Positions 12,401-27,400 of a stretch of DNA of 64,000 bases are shown one piece after another. This DNA is from Pisaster brevispinus. Its lineage: Eukaryota; Echinodermata; Asteroidea; Forcipulatida; Asteriidae. Numbering within the stretch: position 1 is the first letter of the stretch; each line of letters begins with the position of its first letter. Where the stretch lies: positions 2,301,001 to 2,365,000 of the forward strand of contig JAMKCF010000007.1 in assembly GCA_023634235.1 (NCBI GenBank), in the 5' to 3' direction. A model generated the notes under the pieces. It did no database searches. It was not told where the DNA came from and worked only from the letters and a program-made list of their open reading frames with translations. Position numbers and translations under genes: made by a program.

Positions 12401-15400
12401 TTCCTAACAATGTTAAAAAGATTATCCTGTAACAAAATCGAAATAATATTTCAAAAAATATGTGAAAATAAAAATATATGCGAACAACTAAATTTGTTTT
12501 AGTTTTTCAGGCCAAAACCTCTCATAATATTAATAATACTCAAGGAAATTTATAGGGCACATTGTAACAAAACGCCTTTCGCTATTTGAGCAAGCACTTT
12601 ACTCTAAACGCATCCCATCATTCAGGAGTAAATGGGTACCTGTGGGGGAAGAGATGGTTCCTGTGATTGATTTAGCTTGCTGCGCTACATACTCTTCAGC
12701 ACAGGCTGTATATTCCCTTGAGAGCTGGGATGGTTTGAGGATGGAAATAAATGGCCCAGTGACCGGGGTAATAATGTTCGTGCGACATAAGCATCAAGAC
12801 TAGTGATGCCGGTGCTACATAAAAGCAATTATTTTGATTATCAAATCATTCCTAACCCCTTTCACTTGATTTGATAATTCAGCCACAAGGAGTGTCAATT
12901 TATAACACCACGGTGCATTATTGTTATTAATAGTTAGTTTTTATAACCTGCTCTGATGAATTTCTCCGAGGTTATTTAACGCTTGATACACTTCTCCAGT
13001 TGTACCAATTGCCGTCAACGCTCAATTGAGCCAACATTGAAGAACTCCCCAAGGGTAGGGTCTTTGCTTGGTAATTACTCCAAATATTAATGACCATAAA
13101 AAAAACTTACTTGGTGAGAAGCACTACAGCCGTTGATAGTATAAACATTTTGAGAAAAGATTCCCTTCAAAGTAACATGGCTTGGATAATGTTTTCACCC
13201 CAAAATATTAGAATCTGAGAACAATTCATGCATAAATCGTTCTCAGATTTCTGATGGCTGGTATTCGATTGCGAACGCTGCAGCCACGGATTTGGTTGGT
13301 ACCCGCTGTCACCTCACTTAAAAACAGATGGATTTGACGCTCTTGTGAAAACACAGTGAGTTTGTTGTTGTTTTCTCAACATGTAGACACTAGATTCTGC
13401 TGAAACTTTAACATAAGACTTTCATTGTATCTTTCTTTTTTAATTCTGCCAATAAAAACAGCATTACATTCACAAAAACCGATCTATGACCATACCTTTA
13501 AATTATCGACTGGCAATACATGGTGTAGCAAAACCATCCCTCAGAGTGCACTAGCAATATCTCTCATCTCAGATCGCCCCCAAGGGTTGACAGAATGAAG
13601 GTATCAAATTTCCAACCCATGAAGCCACCATCTACTGATGGTGTAGACTCAACCTCCTCCCCCCCAAAAAAAAATTAAATAATAATACCCCCCAAAAAAA
13701 TCAATGCAGGGCAACTAGACCGTTGGCAGAACACACATTTTTTATCAATTGTGTTTCCTCAGTGTTGGGTGGGTGGACATTTTCCACTTGCTTCCCCCCT
13801 GACACCCTTGCCGCGGGTGGATTTCCATTGTACATGTAGAAACAGCGCTGGATATTGTTTGTCTTAAAAGAAAAAGGTCAGCCGACCCCCCCCCCCATTT
13901 ATCCTCGGTGTTCAAACATTTGATCCAATGGATAATATCAAATCAAGTCGCCATAATTCACTTATTATAGTTGTGCTATTGTGAGGTGTTTTCAAAGTGG
14001 ATGCTGCAATGAAAAATAATGGGGTTCTTGCTGTGAAAGAGAACAGCCATTTTGCTTGCCTTTTTGCTCATGTCCAAATATTGATTTATTCAACAGATGT
14101 ACATGTAGGCTAGGAGTCCATAGGTTTGTACACTGGATTCCACTGAACCCAATTACTACCACATCTTGTATATAATACAACACTTTTGCCATGCAAAGAA
14201 AAGCAAGCTTCAAAAACATTCAAGAAAGATTTGGGGTTTCAAATGAGCAACTCAAATAGCGCATTGCTTCAATATCAGCACACTATGATAAGATGCCGAT
14301 CTACTTGGACTAGGATTTCACCCAGAGCCCTTTGCACGTCAATCATACGCATTGGGATATGTATACGGGCAATGATTTTTCCCCGGTCCATGTTTTCCGC
14401 CCACACCAGGAACTGCGATTACTGCATCATCTTCTCTTCACAAGTCGTTTCACAGGTTTTTAGTGCATCCAATTATTTAGAGTTAATTGGTTTTATACCC
14501 AGAAATAATTTATCACTCACACTCCCAAGAGTCATCGGACAAAAAAATTCTTGCAAAACAGATTTTGCGGCGAAGCCTCAAGTGTTTCAAGATTAAACAG
14601 TCTAACACAAAAACACTTAGAAATACAGAATCCATGGTCAATCCACTATATAGCATTGACATACTGAAACATCAAATATTTATGATGACAACTTATTCAA
14701 ACAGCCGTAACTCGATACCTTTTGCGATAGACTCTTATTTCTTTTGGTGGTTTCAGAATCTACTCATTGACGCCAAACTTCACGGGAAGCTCACTCTTGA
14801 GCGTCGCTCAAATTAAGTGGGCGAGTTCTTGAGCATGCACAACTCGTGAAAGTTAAGCCGCTCGTTGGTTTTTTTTTCCTGGACATTGTCTCGGCTAGCT
14901 GGTAATGGACGGGTTAATGGACGTATTGTTTTGATAGTAACCAAGACAAGTGGCGTCCTGAGACGGAACTTGTTTTCTCCGATGACTTCTCATTTAAAAG
15001 CAGCACCCGTGGGATTTGAATATCTCTAACACACTACCTCCGAAATATCTCTTAAAGATATCGTAGCTTCAATAAAAACCAGCCCTTGCCACACTCGATA
15101 TCGTTCTCATATCGTTTGTAAAGTCGTTACTGCATTGTGCTGGCGGATATGTTGCTACAGTGACAGATTCTGTTATCGGTGATGTAGAAAGTGAAAGACA
15201 ATTTTCTAACAACAAGTCTGCGGCACCTGAAATCTTTGAAGTACATAAGTCCAGGCACGTATTGTATAGTCCCTAGGAATTATTCTTAATGAAAGATTTG
15301 TAATTAAAAATCAATTCTGGCTTTACAGGATACCAACTATTCCCCCCGGCTAATTATAGATTGTCGTTGCTTCTCATTCCACGAAGAATAAAATTCGCAT

Positions 15401-18400
15401 ATGATTACATTTTCAATTACAACCAAAACCCGAAGAATGATAGGTGGGTACAGTGAAGAGTTAACTCAGGTGACATGGATTTTAGATGGTAAATACCGGG
15501 AGAATTACAATCGGTATTATTTGGAAGTCAAATTTTCACCTGTCCATGCGGTTGTGTTTTCATTACTTTTGAAGAATGAGGAGACTGTGGGAGTATGTGG
15601 GAAACGGCATATTTTGTCGTGAAGGTAATAAAGAAGTGAATCCAATTAAACTTACTTCCCCGGGCCTACATCAACTGTTCAAAAAGTTTTATAACACATG
15701 AACTGTAATTTTCAAACTTTATAAGCCACCTGTAATCTAAGCAAGGCATACGAAAATTTCTGACAGAACTTCTGACGAAAACAGTTGGGGAATCAGGTTG
15801 GCTCAGTAGTTTCTTTCCTGGCCGGATACCGCTATGGACCGTGGTTCAAATCCAATCTCAGACCAGAGCCTTGCATGTGGATTGGGCAAACTTTCATGCT
15901 TACCTCCAATTTATGAACTTAAGATCACCATTCTCTGCTTTTGTGGCTACACTCAGCTGCCACGTCAATGATGATAAAGTGGTACCAAAATAAACAATAC
16001 AGGGCAAGTGCTGAATTTCTGCGCTAGCTGTGTAAGTAAAGAATGCTTAGTAACGTGGAGTACCTACACGCAAAAGCAAAAACTCCCTACTCATCTAAAA
16101 AAAATGCTTGACGTAAGCGCAGAATTCCCTGCTTCCCAAAGCGCTGATTATCTGTGCACGGTGCGCAGAGAAATTAAATTGGGCCCTGATTGTGTGGGCT
16201 TTCCCCTTTTGCGGTTTGCCTCCCACATCTAAAACGGAACATTCTTATTTCCTATTCATCACATTATTGGCGCTAATTGCGCTGTTGGATGTGTGATAAA
16301 AAATTATTTGTATTGGGAGAGATTGTATGAAGCAAGAAATATGTATTTAAAAAGAAAATAATACAGTGAAAGAGCAAGGTCAAATTTTGATTGGGAATTT
16401 GCAAATTAAATAATAAAATTATTTAGTATTCATTAAACTAAAAATGTCAGCAAAACAAATAACCCGATAAAGTTACTGTTTTTATACGAAGGTAAAACAA
16501 AATCTGAAATCATACTAAACTTGGGTTCCAATTCAAAATGGGGTCCTATTTTATAGCTCTGTTTAACGACAGCAACATAAATCCATGCTTAGAGCAGTGT
16601 ATTCCACAGGTAAGCAAGGTATACTTGCTTGTGCAAAGTTGTACTCAATGTCAGTAAGCATTCTTGACTTACATAGCTTGTGCACTAAATATTAGGTATG
16701 GTGCCTAATTACCATAGAAGTCAAATAACCAGACATGGGATGAGAGAAAACTCTAATGGTCCTCATTGGGATTTGAACCCAAGACCCCTGACACTCCGGG
16801 CAGATGCAATATTGTGTTCGTTACTTTGCCTACACATGTAGTTGCGCATCCATGCAACACCGAGAGAAAAATGTGGTTCTTAGTGGAAAACCTGAGGGAG
16901 TATACCGCTGTGCCTCATAGCTCAGTTGGTAGAGCATCTGCCCGGAGTGTCAGGGGTCTTGGGTTCAAATCCCAATGAGGACCGTTTGATTTTTCTCTCA
17001 TCCCATGGTTGGTTACAGCTAGGGCAGAAGCTTTGGTACTAATCCTGTAACCGGAGAATGGTTCCTGTAAGTGAAGAATTCCACTAAATGCAGAGACAAG
17101 AAATTGGGCCCAAAATACTTAAAGAGAGCGTATACCTTTGGTGTTTGAAACCGTTCAATTGTTTTAACCCTATATAAGTGTATCTATAATACAAAAAAAC
17201 TAACCTGTGAAAATTTCATTTCAGAAGGTGGTAGCGTTTTTGAATCCGGAGCGGTTATTTCCACGCAGGAGGAAAAATCCGTAATTGAAATACACAATCT
17301 GACTCAGATTCAAAGTTTGAGGAATAAAAACCGATATCTTTTTCCACTACTTCGAAGTGAAATGATTCTCAAAGTGCTTTATATTACCGAAAGCTGCTGT
17401 ACTTCTAACCATGCTAACTAAGTAAGTTTTTATTGCCATTAAATTTAAGAGTGATTTATACCAAATGTCATGAAAATATACAGACCCTTTAGTATGGGTC
17501 TTGAGGCACTGCATAGTGGAGTACCAATATCAGTTTGCTGTAAAACCATGTGTACACATCAACTTTGCTGTGTAGATTTTGTTCTTTGAGAAGTTGTCTT
17601 GCTAATTATTCTACTGCCGAGGATTAGATTTCGGAATTTGGGAGACTACTTAGTTCTGAAAAGAACTGTCCTGCTTATTAACTACTACCTGTATGAAAAA
17701 GGAAGAAATCGGCCGGGACTACTACTTTCGCTTAGTGGATCGATGGGACTTCTTGTTATTAACTTCACTGCTGCGGAGTGAGTTCTTAATTGGTCTCAAC
17801 ATTTCCACTCGCTTGCTCTAGTCATCATCAGGAGACTAAAGAGCATTTGAGATGCTGGTCTCTTTAGATTCAGAGGTTTCAGTGTAGAGTCGGCAACTGC
17901 TCTGATTGGTTCTTCAGAAAGGAATACTACTCAAAGCTCTACAGTCTACTTTCTTCTTACCTCTGCAGTATCCTGGTGTACTCTGATGATGCTCGCCCTA
18001 TACCATAACCCGTCCTCTTGGTAACGTGCGCACACAGCCTGTCCAGGTCTCAAACTCTCAGCTGTTGGTGGTGTCTGCCTGACAGCGTTGGCAACTTCAA
18101 GCTGTTCCATCACACTACGGAATGTACTCACTGAATAAAGTAAACATGAAATAAAACAATTTAAAAGTAAGGTTTTATTTAAAGGTACACTCATCAACTG
18201 GTAAATACTCCAAAAATTAATTCAATTAAAAGCAAGATTTTTGTTAAAGGTAGGGTCATATATTGGTAAACACTCCAATCATTAATTACCATAAAAAATT
18301 ACTTGGTGAGAAGCACTGCAGCTGTTTTGCACAAGAATTCCCTTCTAAGAAATATGGTTTGGATAAGTTTTCAGAAAAAAACATTTGAATCTGAGAAACG

Positions 18401-21400
18401 GTTCCTGCATGACTCCTTTCTGAGATTTCTGAGGGTTGGTGTCTGTTCCAGAATGCTATGGCCACAGATCAGCCATGTAACAATGACTTTGCATGTTACT
18501 TGTATTTTGTGCATTGTCAATGGCATTTGCAAAAGTTTTTGTTTATTAGTCATCTTGAAACAGCCTCATCTGACACAATCGTTCAGAGAAAAAGTACAAA
18601 AAAAAATTCAGAGAAAATCGGGCAGTGCAATTTTAACACAATGTATGTGGTAAACCCAAGGTTCTATGGAAAACTTTGAGACACATGATGCTACATTTCC
18701 CAGGCAGATCTTTTACAATCAAGTATCAACCATCTAGGAAAAATACGTACCTTCACTAGCTTCCAGACCGGAAATGACCCCGTCGCTACTGACGAAAGTT
18801 ATGACTAAGTCCAGCCGACCGCTCGTTGGTAATGGTCGGGCAAGATACCGCGGTACTTCATCACCATACAGGTGGACCCCGTCTTCCGCGTCAGCCTGGT
18901 AGATTGAAGATTCTTCAGTATTTACATCTTGAGTAAAGCTTTGGTGGGATTTCTCTTCAAGCTGGTCTTGAGTTTGAAGTCTAAGTGAAGCATTACTCTC
19001 TGACTGGTGAGACTGAGGACTCCCTGTCACTGCTGGGTTTGTGACAGACTTATATTGGGCTGGTCTGTTGGGCACATAAATAACAAAAATGAAGTTTAAC
19101 AAAATTGAATTTGTGAATAGCATGCCCCACTAGAAACTAAAAATAGAAGCAAAGTACCTGGATCTCAGACAAAACTATCACAAACATTCGCAATTGTCAA
19201 AGTTTTTACGTTTACTCGCGTGTATCTGTATTGACTATACTATGAGTGCAGTTTGGCGCGTCGATAATGCAGACATCACGTGAATTATGGACAGCGGCGC
19301 ATTCAGAGAAAAAGTGACATCAATGGGGCCGATTGCAATGGGTGGAGGGTAAAAACGGGAGGCCATTCATTGTTTTGCATTTAAACCATGGGTCATTTGG
19401 GTTGGTAAGCAGTTTTTTGTTTGCAACAAAAACAAATTTTCAATAGACGTTAAATTTGTATCGCGAATAAAGAATACTATTTGGTTTTACCCATACACCT
19501 GTGTGTGCAAAACACTGTATACTTAGTATTTTCCCCCCGAGTACTCTCAAAGTATTGAGTAAACAGTGCTTTACACACATCAGTGTACGGGTAAAACCAA
19601 CTAATATAACAAACATTTCAAAAAAGAAACAAGTTTTTAAAATTCTGAAAAAGGAAAAAAAGCTCAACAGTTTGATACAAAACTGTCCCCGAAAACAAAA
19701 TTTCAAATATGACATGCCACATGGAAATCTTAGTTAGCCGAGTTGATTACAAAAATATTGAAATTCAGCCCAACCTTAGTCAAAGTCCTGGGTTTCTAAT
19801 GTGTTTTATTTTTTTCCGTTAAAGCAACTTTTTGTTGCCACCACATCTCAAATCCCAGAACATCTCCTCTTCTCCGAGTACAAAAGTCTCTGAAGATTTG
19901 GTACGTCCAGAATGAAAAGCAATTTGCGTTATTTTTATGACGGCGAAAGACAGCCGGTGAGAAATCTTACTTGGATGGAAGAGCGTGTCCCTTAAGGATG
20001 AGTAATTTGGAGATGCTTCCGAAATCATCAATACACTCCTCTTGAATCTTCTCTTCAATTGAACGCTCGTACAAAAGATCTATTGGCAACGACCCCTCGA
20101 AGAGTTCACCCTGAGTAAAGATGAAGAGAATGTCATTATGAAGATTGGGTGTTATGATTGATGTGGGAATGAGGGTGTTGATCTAGTGACCATAATAGAG
20201 AGGTATTGGGGTCACGCTGTCACAAATGAGGATGGATCGGTGGCCATTAGAGAGGTCATTTGTCACATTGTAAATATTGACGGAATAGTGGCCCCATTAG
20301 AGAGGTCATTTGTCATTGTAAATGATTGGATCATGGTCACATTAGAGAGAGGTCAGTTAAAAATAATGATTGGATAGTGGCCACATTAGAGAGAGGTCAG
20401 TTGTAAATAATGATTGGATAGTGGCCACATTAGAAAGGTCAGTTGTAAATAATGATTGGATAGTGGCCACATTAGAGAGAGGTCAGTTATAAATAATGAT
20501 TGGATAGTGGCCACATTAGAGAGGTCAGTTGTAAATAATGATTGGATAGTGGCCACATTAGAAAGGTCAGTTGTAAATAATGATTGGATAGTGGCCACAT
20601 TAGAGAGGTCAGTTGTAAATAATGATTGGATAGTGGCCACATTACAGAGGTCAGTTATAAATAATGATTGGATAGTAGTCACATTAGAGAAAGGTCAGTT
20701 ATAAATAATGATTGCATAGTGGCCACATTAGAGAGGTCAGTTATAAATAATGATTGGATCGTGGTCACATTGGAGAGGTCAGTTAAAATAATGATTGGAT
20801 AGTGGCCATATTAGAGAGGTCAGTTGTAAATAATGATTGGATAGTGGCCACATTAGAGAGGTCAGTTGTAAATAATGATTGGATAGTGGCCACATTAGAG
20901 AAAGGTCAGTTATAAATAATGATTGCATAGTGGCCACATTAGAGAGGTCAGTTATAAATAATGATTGGATAGTGGCCACATTAGAGAGGTCAATTGTCAC
21001 ATTGTAAATAACAGTGCAACAGTGGCCACACTACACAGGTCAGCTGTACATTTGTATAATTTAAAAAAAAAGGTCTATACAAATTCATCAATCTAGAGAA
21101 TCTACCCTCCAGGCCTGGAATTTTACCGTTGACGGGGCAAGGTAAATTTTCCTTTTGCAAAGGGAACTTTCATTGAAAAATCTTAAAGTCTATGGGAAAC
21201 TTTTGAAAAAGCACCAAGGTCAAGACCAGGGGCAACAGAGGCTATGGCCTCTGTGTAACTCCAGGCCTGTTCTTCTGCTTTTTCTCTTGTATGTTTTCTC
21301 AAGCATTACCTTTTTAACAATGACACACTCTAGATTAGACAGCGTGTCTGCCAGGAACTCACACGCCGTCTTAGTCCACTTCTCCGCCCCTGGCATGACC

Positions 21401-24400
21401 TCGGCCAAATGACACTGGATAGCGAAGGGTGGATCTTTTTTAAACTTGCCGATCAGGGAGCGGAGATTGCTCAAGGATACTACTTCAGCGTTTCCGTAGT
21501 CGGTAAATAAAACCTGAACGCAGAAGAGACAAACAAAAAGAACAAAAGGTTACTATCCTACTATTAATAACCAGTTTTGATATTTATTATTGTTTTATCT
21601 ATGAAACATCTCAAAATGCTTACTACATTGTTTTAATGCAAAAAATAGTTAGTGGCCTGACGTTTCAACCCTAGCAGAGTCTTTCTCGAAGGCTAGGGTC
21701 GAAATGTCAGGCCACTAACTATTTTTTGCATTTATACCATAGGTCCTTTTGGTTGGTAAGCAGTTTGCAACAGCTAATTCTATTTTTCATTTACATTGTT
21801 TTAAGGCAGGTATGCTAAGCTTGTAATTATGAGACCCATTTATAAAGCAGCATGTAAGTGTCCACAAGGTGATGTGGCAAAGTCTGCAGCCAACTATGCT
21901 AGAAACCCCTTCTAGGTACTAAGGGAGTACAGTACATCATCTACAGGTCATTGCACACTACTGGGTTTCATCAGATGGGTTTTCGGTAGATGGACTGGGT
22001 TCTTTTACGTGCAGGACCCAACACTGGGGACCAACAACTTTACGTCCAACCCGAAGGACTAAGCAATAATGGTTCGGCACTCGAACCCACACTCAGCTGA
22101 TCAGAAACACCAGGCATGCCCAGGGCCCAACTTCATAGAGAAAATATCGCTTAACTCTTTTCTGCTAAGCAGAAATGAGCAGGCAACCCGAGTCACAAAT
22201 TGTACATGGATGTGACATGGTAGCTGGACTGGTAACCTTATTCTGGTAAGCACAATTTGTTTTGCTTGGCAGTTTTTTGTGCTTAAGCATGTTAAGCAGC
22301 CCAGTGAAATTGGGCCCAGAGCCTGAGTTTGGTGCGCTTGAGTACTCGGCCCTAACGCAACACAACTATCAATTAGTAAGGCTCTTGCAGAGTTTGAAAA
22401 GTTGGGTGTAATAAATATTGGTGCTATCCCATCCAGTGACGCTGTATCTGTTGACTTTTCGTTAAAATGAAAGCTGTATTTGTGATCATGCAGATTCAAG
22501 TGTGGTAACTGTGCTGGACTGTTTCTACTTGCGTTGTTTTAACGGAGAAGTGGTGGGGAAATAGAACAACCGAAATATGACCTTTTTTTTTACCATGTGG
22601 GTCGGTAGTGAACGGGGGTTTCGAGATAAAGGATATTTTTCAGATCCTTTGGGTAGCAACAGAGACCATAAACATGTACTGGGAAATTGTAAGGTTCCTC
22701 ATGACATCGTGTAGTGGGTGGTAGTCAGAAGTCATGCAACCTTTAAGGGGATGTGACTTTTTATTTCAAATATCAAGTGATAAATTACAAGGGCAACTGA
22801 CTGGGTAATTGAGAATACACGGCAGTTAAGGTGAACCCTCTGCTGTCGCTTGTCGGTTGTATCATAAACTTTAGTATAACCCCTGGCGATACGGCAGTAA
22901 CAGGTTGTAAGGCTTTTGATTGGCAACCCAGAACAATTATATTGACAAAATAGGGAGACTGCCAATATTAGGACTAGATACTCGGTGGGTAGAGCACCTG
23001 CACGTTGTGCTGGAGGTCGTTGGTCCAAATGTCGCTCTAGTCATTTTTTTTCTCTAGTGGTTTATTACTAAGAATTTGTATTATCAGTTACATATTATAA
23101 GTTGTGAGAGTAAATCAAATCAAAAAAGTAAAAAGAAGAGTTTATTGCACAGCGATGTGAGGACAAAACCAAATTAGTATTCTTCATCTGATGCAATTAT
23201 TACATGAATTATAAATATTAAATCGTATCAAGATATAATTGCATTTTAGGGTTTGAATTTGGGTGAAAAATCACAAGACCGTAGGGAATTATAACTGAAC
23301 TCTACTTGACCAGAGTTCTTTTAAACAAGAACAGAATCAAAGTGAGAAAAGAATATAATACATGTAAGAACATGCTTTATTTGAACAAGCACTAAGAGAA
23401 GATTTGTGTCATTTGTTTTATGGGTAATATAAGTGCCCTCTCATACTCAATAGACTGGGAGACTTTGGAGCGCTACACATGTATATGTCATGCATGTAGG
23501 TGGCAGCAGACTTGCCAGGTCAATTTCCATTGTTTACGTGGTTTTAGCATGTGCAAATTACTGAGAACAATGGATTTAAACTGGTAAGTCTGCTGCCCCC
23601 TAACGTGCCAAAAGGTCCCCCATTGAAAGATGTTTTAAAACCAAATTCAAAGGCAATATTTGAACAGATTTGTTTAAAAGTTAAAGTCATCACAAGGAGG
23701 TAATATTATTCCATTATAAAACATTAGACCACCAAACTTGTTCATTCAAGAGTCTACTGGCCCGATGCTCAAGTCACTGGCCTCGGGCCTGCGGCCCAGT
23801 GTAAATGTCATGCCCTGCAGTTGTTATGCTCCAGCCCAGTGCAGTCAAAGAAAAAAGGTTATGAGCCAAAAATGTTTAAGTATGCAATTTACATTGTTGT
23901 GTTTTGCTGGATACAAACAAAAGAACCACACCCAAAAAAGGAAAAACAAAAGTTTTGTTTTGAGAGGGGCACTTGGCAATTAGAGCTGCTCAACAACACA
24001 CACAACAGTTGCTAAGCCATGTAAGCAGTGACAAAATAATGCTTAGCAGAAACAGGTTACCATCCAAAACACCATGCAACATGCACAGTATGTGACTGGC
24101 TCCCCGCTCAGTTTTTACTTCAGCAAGTACAAAACTTGCCAGAGAAGCGCTAAGAAATCTGACCTCGATGTCATTGGAGGATAGTGACCGGTCAGTCACT
24201 GCTACTACATGTAGATGTAATAAACATCATGCTTTCCGCTTGTATTCCTAATCCGCAGCTCAATCATGAATCGCAGAGTATCATATCAGGTAGCTCTTAC
24301 ATATGAAGAGTCAATATTAATTATAACTGCAGGTGAATCACTAAGTGATGAGTAAATTATGTACATAATACCATGTCAATTTTGGACTCGAGTGCAAAAT

Positions 24401-27400
24401 CTAAAACTGATATTTTCTCAGAAGAAGGGTCTTATCAATGTCTATTCGGTTTGCGCTTACACCATGTGTATATATCTACTTGGCTGTGTAGATTTGTTCT
24501 TTGGGAACTAGGTCTTGCTTTATTCTACTGCCGCGGAGTAGATTTTCAAATTCGGGAGACTACTTGGTTCTGAAAAGAGCTTCCCTGCTTATTAGCTACT
24601 ACAATGTACCTGGGCGGAAGGTAGGAAATCGGCCGGGACTACTACTTTCGCTTAGTGGATCGAGGGGACTTTTGTTATTACCTGTGGTGTTACCGGTTAC
24701 CGCAAACCAAATATACATTGATACCTCACCATGCAATGCCTCAACAATTTTCAATAGATTTGTTCTTTTGGAATGTCAGCGAGGGTTTTGCAAAAAAAAT
24801 TACAGTTTTGTCGTTTAATACGAGTGCCACATTATAAAGACCTTGATTTTGAAGGAATGCGAGTGCAGTCACTCTTTTCTGTACTTCATAACCTTAAAGG
24901 TAGGGTGGTAGATTGGTTTTTGTCAACGTAATGTTGATTTATTAGCTGTTTCGCAGCATAGCGCAGCGAAACAGCTCTTGTTTTCGTTAAAGTTTTTATT
25001 ATTAGCTGTTTCGTAGCGCAGCGCTGCGAAACAGCTCTTGTTTTCGTTAAAGTTTTTTTTATTATTTTTTTTTTTATTTGTCTGTTTCAGTAAAAAAGGC
25101 TATTGACATAACGCACGTTCGGTCAAAGCGGCTTTTTGCATAGTTCCTAAAGAGCAATTACAATGAAACTTTCAGTGATGAAAAGCATTGGTGCAATAAT
25201 GATCTCAAAACAATGAGGTCATGATGACGTCATCACCTGTCACGTGACGTCATCTTAAAGGTTTCTATTTTAAATATTTGAAAATCAGTAACAAATCAGC
25301 AACAAGAGACCGTAGGTTTTTGATTGCGGGATTGTATAGGGATAAATTAGGTCTTCATTTTATTCAGTGTGCGTGACCTCACATGACCTCTACTTCCGGT
25401 CGAAACCGGAAGTGCCTCGTTATTCAAAAGTGGAAATAGTTATGAAGTTGCTTTCAACGATGTTAGTGTCTGGCAAGAGTGTGCATTTAAAAAAAAATAC
25501 CGATGACGTCACAACACACAAGAACGCCCTCTAGCCGCAGGTTGAAAACTGATCAAAATGGACTTTTTGAAGATGTGTGTGGTGAAGTTTTGTGTATTCA
25601 CTTCAAAATTCACACACATGTTGATCGTCGAGCAGCCATCATATGTGTGAAATTTCAGATCGATGACGTCATTGGGGGTCACGTGACGCGGCATTAAGGG
25701 TGCCTTTTTTAAAGTCGTATATCTCCCTAAGCGCTAGTGCGATCATGTTGAAACTTGGTAGATTGTTGGATATTGGCAAGTTCTTGTAAATTTTAAAATG
25801 ACGTCATGATGACGTCATCACATGATTTTTTATGATTTTTTCTTTTTTTGCACCTTTTTTAGTCATAAATTGCTTACAAAACGTGGTATAATCCAAATTC
25901 TTTTTTAAACAGGCTTGAACGTCATAACTACTTTGAATACAAAAAAACTTTCAAATTCAGTTGAGTAATTTGAAAAAGTTATGACGAAACAGCTCGGCAT
26001 TTGTGCACAAATGCAACATGTCTAGTTTTTTTTCCTTTTTAGCTGTTTCGCAGCAAAGCGCAGCGAAACAGCTCTTGTTTTCGTTAAAGTTTTTTTTATT
26101 ATTTTTTTATTTTTTTTTATTTGTCAGTTTCAGTAAAAAAGGCTATTGACATAACGCACGTTCGTTCTAAGCGGCCTTTTGCATAGTTCCTAAAGAGCAA
26201 TTGCAATGAAACTTTCAGTGATGAAAGGCATTGGTGCAATAATGATTTTAAAACTAATGATGTCATGATGACGTCATCACCTGTCACGTGACGTCATCTT
26301 AAAGGTTTCTATTTTAAATATTTGAAAATCCATAACAAATCAGCCACAAGAGACCGTAGGTTTCTGTTTGCGGGATTGTATAGGGATATATTAGGTCTTC
26401 ATTTTATTCAGTGTGCGTGACCTCACATGACCTCTACTTCCGGTCGAAACAGGAAGTGCCTCGTAATTCAAAAGTGTAAATAGTTATGAAGTTGCTTTCA
26501 ACGATGTTATTGTCTGGCAAGGGTGGGTAATTAAAAAAAATTACCGATGACGTCACAATACACAAGAGCGCCCTCTAGCGGCAGGTTGAAAACTGTTAAA
26601 AATGGACTTTTTGAAGATGTGTGTGGTGAAGTTTTGTGTATTCACTTCAAAATTTACACACATGTTGATCGTCGAGCAGCCATCATATGTGTGAAATTTC
26701 AGATCGATGACGTCATCGGGGGTCACGTGACGCGGCATTAAGGGTGCCTTTTTTAAAGTCGTATATCTCCCTAAGTGTTAGTGCGATCATGTTGAAACTT
26801 GGTAGATTGTTGGATATTGGCAAGTTCTTGTAAATTCTAAAATGACGTCATGATGACGTCATCACATGATTTTTTATGATTTTTTGAAAAAGTTATGGCG
26901 AAACAGCTCGGCATTTGTGCACAAATGCAATATGTCTAGTTTTATTTGTCTGTTTCAGTAAAAAGAGCCATTGAGATAACACACGTTCGTTCTAAGCGGC
27001 CTTTTGCATAGTTCCTAATGAGCAATTGCAATGAAACTTTCAGTGATGAAAGGCATTGGTGCAATAATGATCCTAAAACAATGATGTCATGATGACGTCA
27101 TCACCTGTCACGTGACGTCATTTTAAAGGTTTCTATTTTAAATATTTGAAAATCCGTAACAAATCAGCCACAAGAGACCGTAGGTTTCTGTTTGTGGGAT
27201 TGTATAGGGATAAGTTAGGTCTTCATTTTATTCAGTGTGCGTGACCTCACATGACCTCTACTTCCTGTCGAAACAGGAAGTGCCTCGTTATTCAAAAGTG
27301 GAAATAGTTATGAAGTTGCTTTCAACGATGTTATTGTCTGGCAAGGGTGGGTAATTAAAAAAAAATACCGATGACGTCACAATACACAAGAGCGCCCTCT

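Noticed and set aside
14186..14816. Frames of 109-136 codons on the plus strand
   Set aside because: No motif, overlapping frames, no clear splice sites, and base composition like the surrounding intron.
16915..16983. A tRNA gene on the plus strand
   Set aside because: A and B boxes and part of the acceptor stem are present, but the anticodon arm folds poorly, the 5' end mismatches, and it lies in an inverted SINE-like repeat.
20386..21000. Repeat proteins on both strands
   Set aside because: Artefact of the 43-bp minisatellite in intron 24.
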